IMG/VR virus record: IMGVR_UViG_3300046675_000397
Coordinates: 1 to 43,051 of that record
Length of the DNA: 43,051 nucleotides
Source of the DNA: a virus
Strand: one strand, 5' to 3'
Shown here: positions 1 to 7,423 of the stretch, piece after piece
How positions within the stretch are numbered: the stretch's first letter is position 1
How the letters are laid out: every line of letters starts with the position of its first letter
The notes under the pieces: generated by a model
Told to the model about the DNA's origin: nothing
Seen by the model: the letters and a program-made list of their open reading frames with translations, nothing else
The model's database searches: none
Position numbers and translations under genes: made by a program

Positions 1-89
1 CTGTCCGTCGCAACCTCGCCAGGGGGTTTATCCCCGGGGTCAGCGAAGCCCGAGCGACCATCTATGCGGCGAACGGCGGCGAAGTTCAT
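1..89 (-). CDS. Small ORF cut by the window edge (start at 89, runs off base 1)
   Basis: An ATG at 89 overlaps the stop of the upstream 125-aa gene (ATGA) and the frame stays open to base 1 (29 codons plus two bases). If the window is joined end to start, the same frame continues from base 43051 for eight more codons. It then stops (TGA) three bases before the GTG of the terminase small subunit, giving a 37-aa product. No family recognised. Its start overlap and its stop next to terS both look like an ordinary phage operon member, but it is very short. Confidence 0.45.
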   Translation of the reverse strand, partial: MNFAAVRRIDGRSGFADPGDKPPGEVATD

Positions 90-463
90 GGCTGCGGCGC
101 TCCGCCATTCGGAATCCTGGGCTGCCTAAGCGTCGGCTCGGTCGCAGTCAGCATCTCGAGCAGGATGGCCGCGCATTTCTCGATGTAGATGTCCTGCAGC
201 CCAGAGTCGCCGTGCTCATGCTCAGCGAGCAATGCCTCGAGCGGGACGTTCGTCTTGATCTCGGCTCGGCTTGCCCCTTTGCGAGAGAAGAGACGACGTG
301 CCTCACCTCGTTCGGGTAGAGCTTCGATCTCGAAGTGGGTGACCAGGGTGCTGCCATCCGGCATGGGAAGCGGGACCAACATGCGGTCCGCCTTCGCCTT
401 GATCGTGAAGCCCAACTGCCAGAGATGATCGGTGATCGGGTGCTGAATCTGGGTGGCGGCCAT
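86..463 (-). CDS. Hypothetical protein, 125 aa
   Basis: ATG start preceded by a purine-rich GGAAGGAAGG ribosome binding site. It is a soluble acidic/basic mixed protein with no membrane segment and no recognised motif. It lies between the HNH endonuclease gene (77-bp gap) and the end of the window. If the genome is circular it sits two genes upstream of terS, the usual place for small packaging-associated or hypothetical genes. Function unknown. Confidence 0.75.
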   Translation of the reverse strand: MAATQIQHPITDHLWQLGFTIKAKADRMLVPLPMPDGSTLVTHFEIEALPERGEARRLFSRKGASRAEIKTNVPLEALLAEHEHGDSGLQDIYIEKCAAILLEMLTATEPTLRQPRIPNGGAPQP

Positions 464-540
464 CGCGGCCTTCCTTCCTGAGCATCGCGCCCGGTCGGGT
501 TACGTAATTCGAAGTCTTCACATCGGATGGGCGGAGCTAT

Positions 541-894
541 TCATCCCACTCGCTTACAGCGCTCCAGACTCCGATGCGGTCTGTCGGCGGCCGCGAACCC
601 GCCGAAGTCTCCGCCGAACTCCTCAGCGGTCCGATCTCCCTTTGAGCCATTGCAGTCAGAGCAGGCGGCGACGAGGTTCTCTTTATCGTCGGTGCCGCCC
701 CTAGAGATCGGGTTCAGATGGTCGACTGCGGTGGCGGGGTTGCCGCAGTAGAAGCAGCGAAAGTGGTCGCGCTTCAGGACTTCGTCGCGGACCTTTCGCC
801 AGGCCCGGGTTGAGCCATTGCGGGTCTTGCCTTGGTGGTCCGGGCAGCGGATCTGGTCGGTGAGGGTGCCGCAGACAGTGCAGGGATAGAGCAC
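541..894 (-). CDS. HNH endonuclease, 117 aa
   Basis: Starts with GTG about ten bases after a GGAGG. The N-terminus has a Cys-x2-Cys ... Cys-x2-His cluster (residues 5-19). The core is a classic HNH nuclease: Cys-Phe-Tyr-Cys-Gly, then Val-Asp-His, Pro-Ile-Ser-Arg-Gly-Gly, Asn-Leu and Cys-x2-Cys-Asn-x-x-Lys. This metal-dependent DNA-nicking/cleaving fold is often encoded beside the terminase genes, where family members assist cos cleavage and packaging. Here it would lie just upstream of terS if the ends join. The packaging role is inferred from position; the nuclease fold is clear. Confidence 0.93.
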   Translation of the reverse strand: MLYPCTVCGTLTDQIRCPDHQGKTRNGSTRAWRKVRDEVLKRDHFRCFYCGNPATAVDHLNPISRGGTDDKENLVAACSDCNGSKGDRTAEEFGGDFGGFAAADRPHRSLERCKRVG

Positions 895-1102
895 TCATGG
901 CCTCCATCAGGTTTCGAGGACAGTGTGCTGCCGCCCGGGAATTCCGTTTTGCCACCCGGATCTTCGGGGCCTGCCTGGTCACCTAGCTATCCAGGCGGTT
1001 ATGGGATTGTCTTCATCTCCCCGCGTGCGTGGGCCTTGGATTTCGGCCCTCCGACGTCTGTACACCACGGCAGCGACCTTCGCCTCTACGCGGGGCGAAG
1101 TG
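895..1102. other. Gap with a weak inverted repeat, no supported gene
   Basis: No frame here has a convincing start or composition. A six-base inverted repeat (GCCTGG at 973-978, CCAGGC at 991-996) could form a small hairpin between the tRNA/small-ORF unit and the HNH gene. There is no T-tract to call it a terminator. Confidence 0.3.
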
Positions 1103-1225
1103 TCAGTGACGACCGAGCAACACGACCCCGGCGATGCACACTGCCGCCAGTAGAGCGAGCGCGACGTTCTCCCGTCCCTTGCGGGTCAGGGCGGCTTCTG
1201 CCAGGTCGTCGAGTCGGTACGTCAT
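1103..1225 (-). CDS. Possible 40-aa single-pass membrane peptide
   Basis: ATG at 1225 lies immediately after the tRNA 3' end. There is a polar N-terminal half of about 20 residues, then a hydrophobic stretch of about 17 residues (Ala/Leu/Val-rich) and a short basic tail. The composition suits a small membrane protein. No ribosome binding site is possible except within the tRNA, so translation would depend on tRNA processing or a leaderless message. Real status uncertain. Confidence 0.42.
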   Translation of the reverse strand: MTYRLDDLAEAALTRKGRENVALALLAAVCIAGVVLLGRH

Positions 1226-1226
1226 A

Positions 1227-1300
1227 TGGCGCCGGCAGGATTCGAACCTGCGACCTCCGGGATATGAGCCCGGCGAGCTACCAGACTGCTCCACGGCGCT
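1227..1300 (-). tRNA. Initiator-type tRNA-fMet (CAT)
   Basis: The full cloverleaf folds: 7-bp acceptor stem with its first pair open, 4-bp D stem, 5-bp anticodon stem, loop CTCATAT, 5-bp T stem and TTCGAAT loop; 74 nt, CCA not encoded. All three bacterial initiator hallmarks are visible: a non-Watson-Crick 1:72 pair (A:C), an A11:T24 D-stem pair, and three consecutive G:C pairs at the base of the anticodon stem (GGG/CCC). An elongator tRNA-Met or tRNA-Ile2 would have a pyrimidine at position 11 and a paired position 1. It is transcribed with the early operon. Confidence 0.92.
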
Positions 1301-1465
1301 ATGAAGATTCTCCCGACGTCGAAGGCAGGGAGCTCGACGCCGGGCGGATCACTACAGGGAGGTAATAGCGGAGCCGCCTGCACACGGGGTACTGACAACC
1401 GTGCCGCGCCCATTTAGGGGCCAATGGCTGGCTCGACGGAATAATCGACCCTTCGTCGGACGGAA

Positions 1466-2083
1466 TCAGGCAGCGGCCCGCTCGAGCACCTTGTCTTCGG
1501 CTGCGGCGATCCGCTTTTCGATCACCCGGAGGTCAGAGCTGATGTCGATGTTCCGATGCCGGGCCTGCTCGCGGAGCCGAACCAGGCGCTCCTCAAGAGG
1601 CGCAGTGGCTTCGGCGATGCGTCGCTCTGCCATCTCGCGCTCGTAGCATTGGCGAGCGGTTCGGCTCCCGGAATAGTTCGGGATCTCGTCTTTCGGCACC
1701 GCCTCCGGCTCGGGCTGATCGCCGAGAGCGGCGTGCTTCGCCGCAGCGGTCGGGTCGCGTTCATCGTTCGAGATCGCCCTAAGCGTCCCAGGCTCCGGAT
1801 CGTCCTGTGCCGGCATCGCCGCATCGATGTTCTCGGTGAGGCCGCCCCGGCGATCGAGGAATTCGGGCGTCGGCGGCACATAGCGTGCGAACTCAGCCCT
1901 CCACCACCAGTCACCACGTCCCTTCTGGATCCGGTGGATTTTGGTGATCTCGATCCGGCAGGAACGGAGCTGGAAGATATCGCCGAGCTCTACCGGGCAC
2001 TTCTGGCCCTCGTCGACCCACATCAGCGAGTAGGCGGTGCCCTCGTTGATTTCCTGGCGGCGGCCGGCCAACGGGTCCTTCAC
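1466..2083 (-). CDS. Hypothetical protein with C-terminal coiled coil, 205 aa
   Basis: GTG start at 2083 overlaps the stop of the preceding small gene (GTGA), indicating translational coupling. The N-terminal ~75 residues look like a compact beta-rich domain with Cys, a Trp triplet and alternating hydrophobics. A Pro/Glu/Asp-rich linker follows, and then a charged helical coiled-coil region over about the last 65 residues. No catalytic motif seen. It is the last protein gene before the tRNA in the early operon. Function not recognised. Confidence 0.75.
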   Translation of the reverse strand: MKDPLAGRRQEINEGTAYSLMWVDEGQKCPVELGDIFQLRSCRIEITKIHRIQKGRGDWWWRAEFARYVPPTPEFLDRRGGLTENIDAAMPAQDDPEPGTLRAISNDERDPTAAAKHAALGDQPEPEAVPKDEIPNYSGSRTARQCYEREMAERRIAEATAPLEERLVRLREQARHRNIDISSDLRVIEKRIAAAEDKVLERAAA

Positions 2084-2184
2084 AGCAGGTCCTCGATTGT
2101 GAATGGACAGGCGTCAGCGAGCGGGCGATCCACCTCGTTGCATCCACCGCCGGAGGACGGTGTCACCGCCGCCCGCTCGCTCAC
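2080..2184 (-). CDS. Small 34-aa protein following the helicase
   Basis: A GTG at 2184 overlaps the TGA that ends the helicase in its corrected frame (GTGA), and its own TGA overlaps the next GTG (2083). The stop/start overlaps at both ends are the same as elsewhere in this operon, which supports a real gene. It would otherwise be read as a meaningless tail of the helicase frame. The C-terminus is a short acidic-hydrophobic segment with two Cys residues in the peptide. No known function. Confidence 0.5.
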   Translation of the reverse strand: MSERAAVTPSSGGGCNEVDRPLADACPFTIEDLL

Positions 2185-3747
2185 GCCTGCACCGCCTTCA
2201 CATAGTTGCGCTGCGCCTGGTCGACGTCGGCCTCGAACCGCTCTTCCTTCGCCCGAATGTTTCTCGACCATCAGGCCCTCGAGCTCGGGGACGTGCGGGA
2301 GGTGGACGTGGACGGTGTCGCGCTGGCCGAAGCGGTAGGCGCGGCGCACGGCCTGATAGCGGCGCTCGAAGGAATCATCGATGCCGGAGAAGACCATCGC
2401 CTTGCAGCGCTGGAAGTTGAGGCCGAAGCCGACCAACTGCGCCTTGGTGACCAGCACGTCGACGTCTCCACGGCGGAAGCCGTGGATCACTTCGCCGGTG
2501 GCCTCCTCGGAGGTCGACCCCGACAGCTCGGCGACTTTCAGATCGTCGCGGAGTTGGCGGATCTCCCCGGCCAGGATCTCTGACTCCTCGTCGAAGTTGG
2601 TCCAGACGATCGTCGGGCGGCCTTCGTCTACCTCGTCGGAGACGAGGCGGGCGACGAGGGCGGGCTTGCGAGATGCGACCGCCTTCGCGATCCGATCCCT
2701 GCCGGTGCCCTCGTAGAGGAAGCCACGGGCGATCTGGGCGAGCTTGGAGCGCTCGCGGACGCCGTAGGTGGTGTCGAAGAGGCCCTTGCCGGAGGTGGTG
2801 AGCAATTCCTGCATGGCGACTCGCTGCTCATCGGTGATCGGGATCCGGTGCTCGAAGTACTCCGGATCCGGGAGGGTGTCGAGGATCGGCTCGAAGCCAT
2901 AGGCGGCCGGGTCGCGCAGGTAAATCGACCAGCCGGACATGAAGGCGTAGAAGGCGTCGCGGGCGTGGGGCTTCACCCGCCAGTTGCCGTACTTGTCGCG
3001 GGTGAAGTAGGTCCAGAGGATCTCGCCCTCATCGCGCAGCTTCTCCAGGAAGGAGGCCTGAGAGGCGTACTCCATGGTGTCGTTCGGCGCTGGTGTCGCC
3101 GTCAGCGAAAGCTTGTAGGGGATGCCTTTGGCGGAGTGGATCAGGTTCCACTTGATGGTCCCGCCGCCGGTCTTCAGGATGCTCGACTCGTCGAGGACGA
3201 TCCCGGCGCAACGGCGGAGCGGGAGCTCTCCCTTGGCCAGCTTGTCGATGTTGGTGATGGCGACCCCGGCGGCGGCCGACTCCAGCCAGGCGGTCAGCTC
3301 GGCGCGGTTGCGCAGGTCCCGGAGCTGCTCACCGTAGAAGCGCTCGGCCTCTTCGATCGTCTGGTCGATGATCCGCAGCGGCGAGAAGATCAGCACCGGG
3401 CCTTCCTGGGAGACCTGCCGGGCCCACTCCAGGAAGATCGCCGTCTTGCCGAGACCGGTGTCCGCCCAGACGGCATAGCGGCGAGCCTGCAGGGCCCGCT
3501 CGACGATCCAGCGCTGGTAGTCGAAGAGGTGGCTGGCGAGATCAGCCTGCAGGTCCTGCGCAAGCCTCAGGCTGGAGTCGAGGATGTGGGCGAAGCGCTC
3601 CGGGGCCACGATCTTGTAGGTGTCGGCCTCATGGTCGAAGCAGATCTGTTTCTCGGGAAGCTTCTTCGCTCGCAGGAAGAGGTCGTAGCCCTCCTGGTCG
3701 AAGTGGTCGAGCGCGACTTGAACCTGGCCATCGACGACGGTGATCAC
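2181..3747 (-). CDS. SNF2/DEAD-type superfamily 2 helicase, frame interrupted near its C-terminus
   Basis: GTG start overlaps the methyltransferase stop (GTGA). Motifs in order: Walker A GLGKT at about residue 100, DEAD-like box LDES, motif III SLTATP, and motif VI with the Gln-Ala-x-x-Arg-x-x-Arg-x-Gly-Gln series. Such ATPases act in phage replication and recombination. The uninterrupted frame ends in an implausible Gly/Arg/Ser tail. A +1 shift at an AAA run (2260-2262) restores a charged helical C-terminus that ends at 2181 and couples to the next start. One extra A is the simplest explanation: a sequencing/assembly indel, a real mutation or, less likely, programmed shifting. Confidence 0.88.
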
Positions 3748-4646
3748 GCGGCGAGGGCCTCCTCGATCGTCATCTGCGCACTGCCGCCATTAGCGACCCT
3801 CTCGAGGTTCTTGCAGGCCTGCCGGTGGTAGCTCTCCTTCAACTCGAAGCCAAGGCCCTGGCGTCCCTGTTCGACCGCTACGTAGGGGGTCGTGCCGATC
3901 CCAGCGAAGGGGTCGAAGACGACGTCGCCGGGGTTGGACCAGAGCTTCACGCAGCGGCGGACGACATCGAGCTGCAGCGGACAGACGTGCTTCTCGTCAT
4001 CCTGGTCGCGCCCCATCTGCCAGCCCTCCAGGACGTCGGTCTCGCGAACGTCGGTCCAGGTGCCCTTTGCCCACCGGATCCACTCATCGGTACTGACCCA
4101 GCCGTCCGGGTTCTTGCTCTCGTGGTAGAGGCAGGGGACCGCCGGTGCCTCCCCGGGTCGCTTGAAGACGAGGCAGTGATCGTTCACGGCCGGGGCGAGA
4201 GATCGGCCATCGCGATAGCCGGTGGCGAAGAGCAGCGAGTTGAGTTTCTGGCGCTGCGCGATCACCTGCGGGTTCTTGGGGATCGTGTACTCAGCCCACC
4301 AGTCGAAGCCGGCAGCGTTGAGGACGTCGACCGTGGCACCGCGCAGGTCGCGCCGGCCCATGTAGCCGTGCTGGACCTTGTAGGTGATCAGCTGCTGGAT
4401 GTGAATGGCGACCAGGGTGCCCGGGCGCGTGACCCGGAACAGCGCCTCGGCCCAGAAGCGGAGGTGGGCACCGAAGAACGAGCGGGCGAGGTCGGTGCCG
4501 TCCTCGTTGTTGCCGATGTCCTCAGTCTTGCCCGAATACATGAAGAGGGCGCCGAAGGGAATCGAGGTGACGGTGAGGTCGATCGAGTCCGGCTCGAGCT
4601 CGGCCATTCCGGTGATGCAGTCGCCCTGGTGGATCTCCCAGCTCAT
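3744..4646 (-). CDS. DNA methyltransferase (N4-cytosine/N6-adenine, beta-type motif order), 300 aa
   Basis: ATG at 4646 overlaps the stop of the sigma gene (ATGA). The catalytic motif IV (Thr-Ser-Ile-Pro-Phe, a variant of the DPPY/SPPF motif) lies near residues 26-30. The SAM-binding motif I (Asp-Pro-Phe-Ala-Gly-x-Gly-Thr-Thr) lies near the C-terminus, giving the beta-class order of IV before I. These enzymes methylate exocyclic amino groups of DNA. No restriction endonuclease is evident beside it, so it is probably a solitary phage methylase that masks host restriction sites or regulates expression. Target base and sequence cannot be told. Confidence 0.9.
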   Translation of the reverse strand: MSWEIHQGDCITGMAELEPDSIDLTVTSIPFGALFMYSGKTEDIGNNEDGTDLARSFFGAHLRFWAEALFRVTRPGTLVAIHIQQLITYKVQHGYMGRRDLRGATVDVLNAAGFDWWAEYTIPKNPQVIAQRQKLNSLLFATGYRDGRSLAPAVNDHCLVFKRPGEAPAVPCLYHESKNPDGWVSTDEWIRWAKGTWTDVRETDVLEGWQMGRDQDDEKHVCPLQLDVVRRCVKLWSNPGDVVFDPFAGIGTTPYVAVEQGRQGLGFELKESYHRQACKNLERVANGGSAQMTIEEALAA

Positions 4647-5050
4647 ATGGCAGGGGCTGCCTGCTCAAGCGGTTCATAGACCGCCGGATCGCTACCCTCG
4701 CGCCGCCGGATCACATTTCGGCGGACAAGGCCCTCCAGGATCGCCCGGGCATTGGTGGCACCGGCGATGATGTCGCAGGTCGCGGCAGCCTCGCGGGCGG
4801 TCCGACCGGAGCCGAGACAGGCCACGACATCCTTCTCGGCCTGGGTGATCGAGCTGCGGGGTTTCGCCGGGGGTTTCTTAGGACGCTCAGGCAAGCCCCC
4901 CCCCTCAGACTGCTGAAGGCTCTCAGCCTGCTTGCGCAGACCCTGGAGGCCCTCTCGATGGGTGCGCTTCGAGCCCAACTGGGCCTCGAGTGCCACGATC
5001 TCCTCGTCGATGCCGCTGATCTCGGCGTCGATCGACTCCACAATGCTCAT
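4643..5050 (-). CDS. Alternative separate product: 135-aa coiled-coil/winged-helix-like protein from an internal start
   Basis: ATG at 5050, in frame with the sigma gene, is preceded by AAGGAG (5060-5065) at nine bases spacing, one of the better ribosome binding sites in this arm. The product starts with about 50 residues of heptad-like Ile/Leu/Glu pattern, then a Pro/Lys linker. The last ~65 residues resemble a winged helix (Thr-x-x-Glu-x-x-x-x-Cys-Leu ... Leu-x-x-Leu-x-x-x-x-x-Ile-x-Arg-Arg). It may be made alone, as part of the fusion, or both. Confidence 0.6.
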   Translation of the reverse strand: MSIVESIDAEISGIDEEIVALEAQLGSKRTHREGLQGLRKQAESLQQSEGGGLPERPKKPPAKPRSSITQAEKDVVACLGSGRTAREAAATCDIIAGATNARAILEGLVRRNVIRRREGSDPAVYEPLEQAAPAI

Positions 5051-5743
5051 TCGTCTCGGCTCCTTCTGGTCGTGAGTTGGGCTGGGTCGCCGACGTCGCC
5101 GTGGGAGCGAAGTTCGCTTCACACAGACGGCGCGCGTGCGGATTGGGCCGGACGCTCCCGGCTGATCTCGGCGCAACTTCCGCCGGACTCGTTGAAGGGC
5201 GTTGTCGATTGACTTCTCGTTGACGCCGGCGCGGTCGGCGATCTCCTCATAGGGAAGGCCCTGAGCGAAGCCGAGAATCGCCTCGCGCTCGATCTCGCTC
5301 AGGCCTAGGCCTTGGATCACATTCCGGACCCGGTGCAACTCTTCGCGCAGGAAGAGCTGCTCATCGGGGCCGGGAGCTCGGTCGGCGATCACCTCGGCCA
5401 GGGTCAGGGTGTCTCTGTCGCCGTCACCGACCGGCTGCGAGAGCAGCGCCGCATGGTTCAGGGGCCCATGCTTGCCCCGGGTCGCGCCCTTCACCGCGGT
5501 GATCACCTGACGTTTCACGCAAAGGTGGGCGAAGGTGCCGAAGTTGGCACCCTTCCCGGGGCGATAGTCCCGGACAGCTTTGTGGAGGCCATAGAGCGCT
5601 TCCTGCCGGAGATCAGCGCGCTCGTGGCCGGGGGCGAAGTAGTCGCGAACCGTCGCCTCGAGCATTCCCCTATAGCGATCGATCAGTCGCCGGAAGGCGA
5701 GTTCGTCACCGCCGCGGGCCCGGAGGACCAGGGCGGTGCTCAT
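4643..5743 (-). CDS. SigH-like sigma-70 family factor fused in frame to a coiled-coil/winged-helix-like domain, 366 aa
   Basis: The chosen ATG (5743) overlaps the upstream stop (ATGA); the frame extends further upstream but that part is shadow sequence. Residues ~5-80 are sigma region 2 (tyrosine-rich helix, Asp-Leu-x-Gln-Glu-Ala recognition, Phe-x-x-Phe-Ala-x-x-Cys-x-x-Arg). Residues ~140-200 are region 4 with a helix-turn-helix ending in Arg-Val-Arg-Arg-Lys-Leu. After a basic linker of about 35 residues the frame continues into a 135-aa segment with a coiled coil and a C-terminal DNA-binding-like domain. That segment has its own good ribosome binding site. The sigma part would redirect host RNA polymerase to phage promoters. 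Confidence 0.85.
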   Translation of the reverse strand: MSTALVLRARGGDELAFRRLIDRYRGMLEATVRDYFAPGHERADLRQEALYGLHKAVRDYRPGKGANFGTFAHLCVKRQVITAVKGATRGKHGPLNHAALLSQPVGDGDRDTLTLAEVIADRAPGPDEQLFLREELHRVRNVIQGLGLSEIEREAILGFAQGLPYEEIADRAGVNEKSIDNALQRVRRKLRRDQPGASGPIRTRAVCVKRTSLPRRRRRPSPTHDQKEPRRMSIVESIDAEISGIDEEIVALEAQLGSKRTHREGLQGLRKQAESLQQSEGGGLPERPKKPPAKPRSSITQAEKDVVACLGSGRTAREAAATCDIIAGATNARAILEGLVRRNVIRRREGSDPAVYEPLEQAAPAI

Positions 5744-6267
5744 ATCGCCACCTCCCGCTTCGGGCTCTCCTCTTCGAGCCGCATCTGCATGAAGTCGGGG
5801 AGGCCGCCCACATACGCGAGCAGCTCGGGACTGAGCTCCTCGAAGTAGATGTAGTCGACCCGGCCCTCCACCTGGTTGTGGGCCAGTCGGCAGAGAGGGG
5901 CGCCGATCAGGGGGTTGAAGAGGATCGGCAGCAGCTCCTCCTCCTCGAGCTCGGAGAAGCGGAGGCGGATGAAGTCCTTTGGGATCAGGTGGTGAGCGTC
6001 GAGCGGGTAGTCGCAGACGTGATCCTCGCGGTGGCGATGGAAGAAGCAGGGCCACTGCATGACGGCGCGGTTGAAGTCCTCGCGGGCCCGGCGTTCGGCT
6101 GCGGATTCGCTGCGGCGGGATCGCGAGAGGGAGGAGAGGTTGTCAGTCGCCGGCGGGGGCGGATTACAATGATCGCCGCGGTGGACTGGGCAAACCCGTT
6201 CCCCTGGCGGGGGGTTGCCGCCAACCTTGAAGACGTGGCCGCCGTCCTCTGGGCAGTAGAGCTTCAT
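5740..6267 (-). CDS. HNH-like nuclease with zinc-binding N-terminus, 175 aa
   Basis: The N-terminus has paired Cys residues (Tyr-Cys-Pro, then Cys-Pro-x-His-Arg). The central part carries Cys, a His-Arg-x-x-x-His pair, then Asp-Ala-His-His-Leu-Ile-Pro-Lys and, ~40 residues later, Ala-Pro-Leu-Cys-x-x-x-His-Asn. This arrangement is typical of divergent HNH/recombination-type endonucleases. Its ATG overlaps its upstream neighbour and its stop overlaps the sigma start (ATGA). The role in DNA processing is inferred; the His/Asn metal site is seen. Confidence 0.75.
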   Translation of the reverse strand: MKLYCPEDGGHVFKVGGNPPPGERVCPVHRGDHCNPPPPATDNLSSLSRSRRSESAAERRAREDFNRAVMQWPCFFHRHREDHVCDYPLDAHHLIPKDFIRLRFSELEEEELLPILFNPLIGAPLCRLAHNQVEGRVDYIYFEELSPELLAYVGGLPDFMQMRLEEESPKREVAI

Positions 6268-6530
6268 CGCAGCTGCTCCGTCCCCGGCGGCTTGCCCAGG
6301 GGGACGTGCGTTGTGCCGATGGCGACCGGCGGGTGCCCATCGCCCCAGACGAAGAGCTCAAGGTTGGCGCCGTGGGCGATCGCCTGCCGCTCCTCCTTGG
6401 TCGGCTCCCAGACAGAGGAGATCATCGGTCCCTGGCTGCTATTCCGACGCTCGACCCAGAGATCGTTGTCTTCGGTCCCACCCAGCAGCCTGAAGACGAA
6501 GTTGCTGTCGTAGGTTCGGCGGGGCTTCAC
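6264..6530 (-). CDS. Small phage hypothetical protein, 88 aa
   Basis: Coupled by 4-base overlaps on both sides. The C-terminal half follows a pattern I know from many phage early regions: Ser-Val-Trp-x-Pro-Thr-x-x-Glu ... Leu-x-Val-Trp-Gly-x-Gly-His-Pro-Pro-Val-Ala. Those proteins have no assigned function. No membrane segment or metal site. Confidence 0.75.
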   Translation of the reverse strand: MKPRRTYDSNFVFRLLGGTEDNDLWVERRNSSQGPMISSVWEPTKEERQAIAHGANLELFVWGDGHPPVAIGTTHVPLGKPPGTEQLR

Positions 6531-6751
6531 CGACTCGCCCCCTGTGACAGAGCGAGCTCGGGCACCTCAGCGAGGTGGCTGCGGATCAGGTCGATCGTGT
6601 TGGCTTTGCGCTCGATTCGCGTGGCCGCTTCGATCCGAAGTTCCTCGTAGACGGCCAGGTCATGAAGGGCGGTGAGGCGCTTGCGGACCGTGACCAGGTC
6701 CGCATCGATCTCCTCGAGCTCGTTGAGGAAGGTGTCGCTGACGGTGGGCAT
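6527..6751 (-). CDS. Small helical/coiled-coil protein, 74 aa
   Basis: The frame is open further upstream, but the ATG at 6751 is chosen because it overlaps the preceding stop (TGATG). It also begins the only part with protein-like composition. The product is almost all charged amphipathic helix (Leu/Ile/Val heptads with Glu/Arg), so a dimeric coiled coil is likely. Function unknown. Confidence 0.7.
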   Translation of the reverse strand: MPTVSDTFLNELEEIDADLVTVRKRLTALHDLAVYEELRIEAATRIERKANTIDLIRSHLAEVPELALSQGASR

Positions 6752-7410
6752 CAGGCCGGCCGCTTCCCGGTGCATCCCTCGCAAGCTTGTTCCCGTTGAA
6801 GCCGGTCTATCTCGGCGGCGATGAGAGCGCCAGCCTTGACGAGGCTGCGAATGGGGTCGCCGGGAGTCGGCTTGAACCATTCGGCATTCCACGGCCAGTT
6901 CATTGGCGTCACCTTCCCGCCGCCCCTCCCGATCCACTCGCCATCGGGCGAATCGAGGTAGCCCTTAGCGGCAAGACGGATCTCGCCATACTTGTGCTGG
7001 TCGTCGTGCTCTGGTGTCCACCCCTCCTCGTTGACCTGTCGCTCGCGCTCGGCCGCAATCAGGCCAGCGCCGGCCTGCCCCTCCCGCGCCTCAGCTAATA
7101 GCTGCTCGGCGTGGTCTGCTCGGGTCTCGGCTTCCTTCAACTCGTCGTCCGCTTCCATGCAGCGCCCTTCCCAACGAGAGACCCGCTGGAACTCCTCATT
7201 CTTCTCCCGCTCCAGCTCCTCGACCTTGGCTAGGGGGACGACAGGGACCGCTTGCGTCGGCCCGTGACTCTCTCCGAACTTGCCGCCGCAGTTCTTTATG
7301 TCGCGCAATAGCGAACTCGTTGGACCAATCGCACCGCAGGCAAGGCACCGGGCAACCTCGACGCCGCTCTCGGGCCAGCCCTCCGGTATCTCAGCTTTCA
7401 GGTGGGTCAT
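6751..7410 (-). CDS. Putative dATP/dGTP diphosphohydrolase-like (MazG-like fold) protein, 219 aa
   Basis: ATG at 7410 follows GGGAGGAGCC; the longer frame upstream is rejected. Residues ~20-50 have a Cys-x2-Cys plus later Cys, possibly a zinc ribbon, followed by a coiled coil (~65-115). The C-terminal ~100 residues match a widespread phage domain: Glu-Arg-x-x-Gln ... Glu-Gly-Trp-Thr-x-Glu-His-Asp-Asp-x-His ... Trp-Pro-Trp ... Leu-Val-Lys-Ala-Gly-Ala-Leu-Ile-x-Ala-Glu-Ile. I associate this with the N-terminal domain of dATP/dGTP diphosphohydrolases. No PurZ-like adenylosuccinate synthetase is present, so a modified-base pathway is not indicated. Confidence 0.65.
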   Translation of the reverse strand: MTHLKAEIPEGWPESGVEVARCLACGAIGPTSSLLRDIKNCGGKFGESHGPTQAVPVVPLAKVEELEREKNEEFQRVSRWEGRCMEADDELKEAETRADHAEQLLAEAREGQAGAGLIAAERERQVNEEGWTPEHDDQHKYGEIRLAAKGYLDSPDGEWIGRGGGKVTPMNWPWNAEWFKPTPGDPIRSLVKAGALIAAEIDRLQREQACEGCTGKRPA

Positions 7411-7423
7411 TGGCTCCTCCCAT

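Noticed and set aside
1227-1300. Elongator tRNA-Met or tRNA-Ile2 (CAT)
   Set aside because: The open 1:72 pair, A11:T24 and three G:C anticodon-stem pairs together point to an initiator.
3744-4646. Complete restriction-modification system
   Set aside because: No restriction endonuclease or specificity gene accompanies the methyltransferase; the HNH proteins look like phage nucleases.
6751-7410. Evidence for a Z-genome (2-aminoadenine) pathway
   Set aside because: Only a dATP/dGTP diphosphohydrolase-like domain is present; no PurZ-like or phage DNA polymerase gene is seen.
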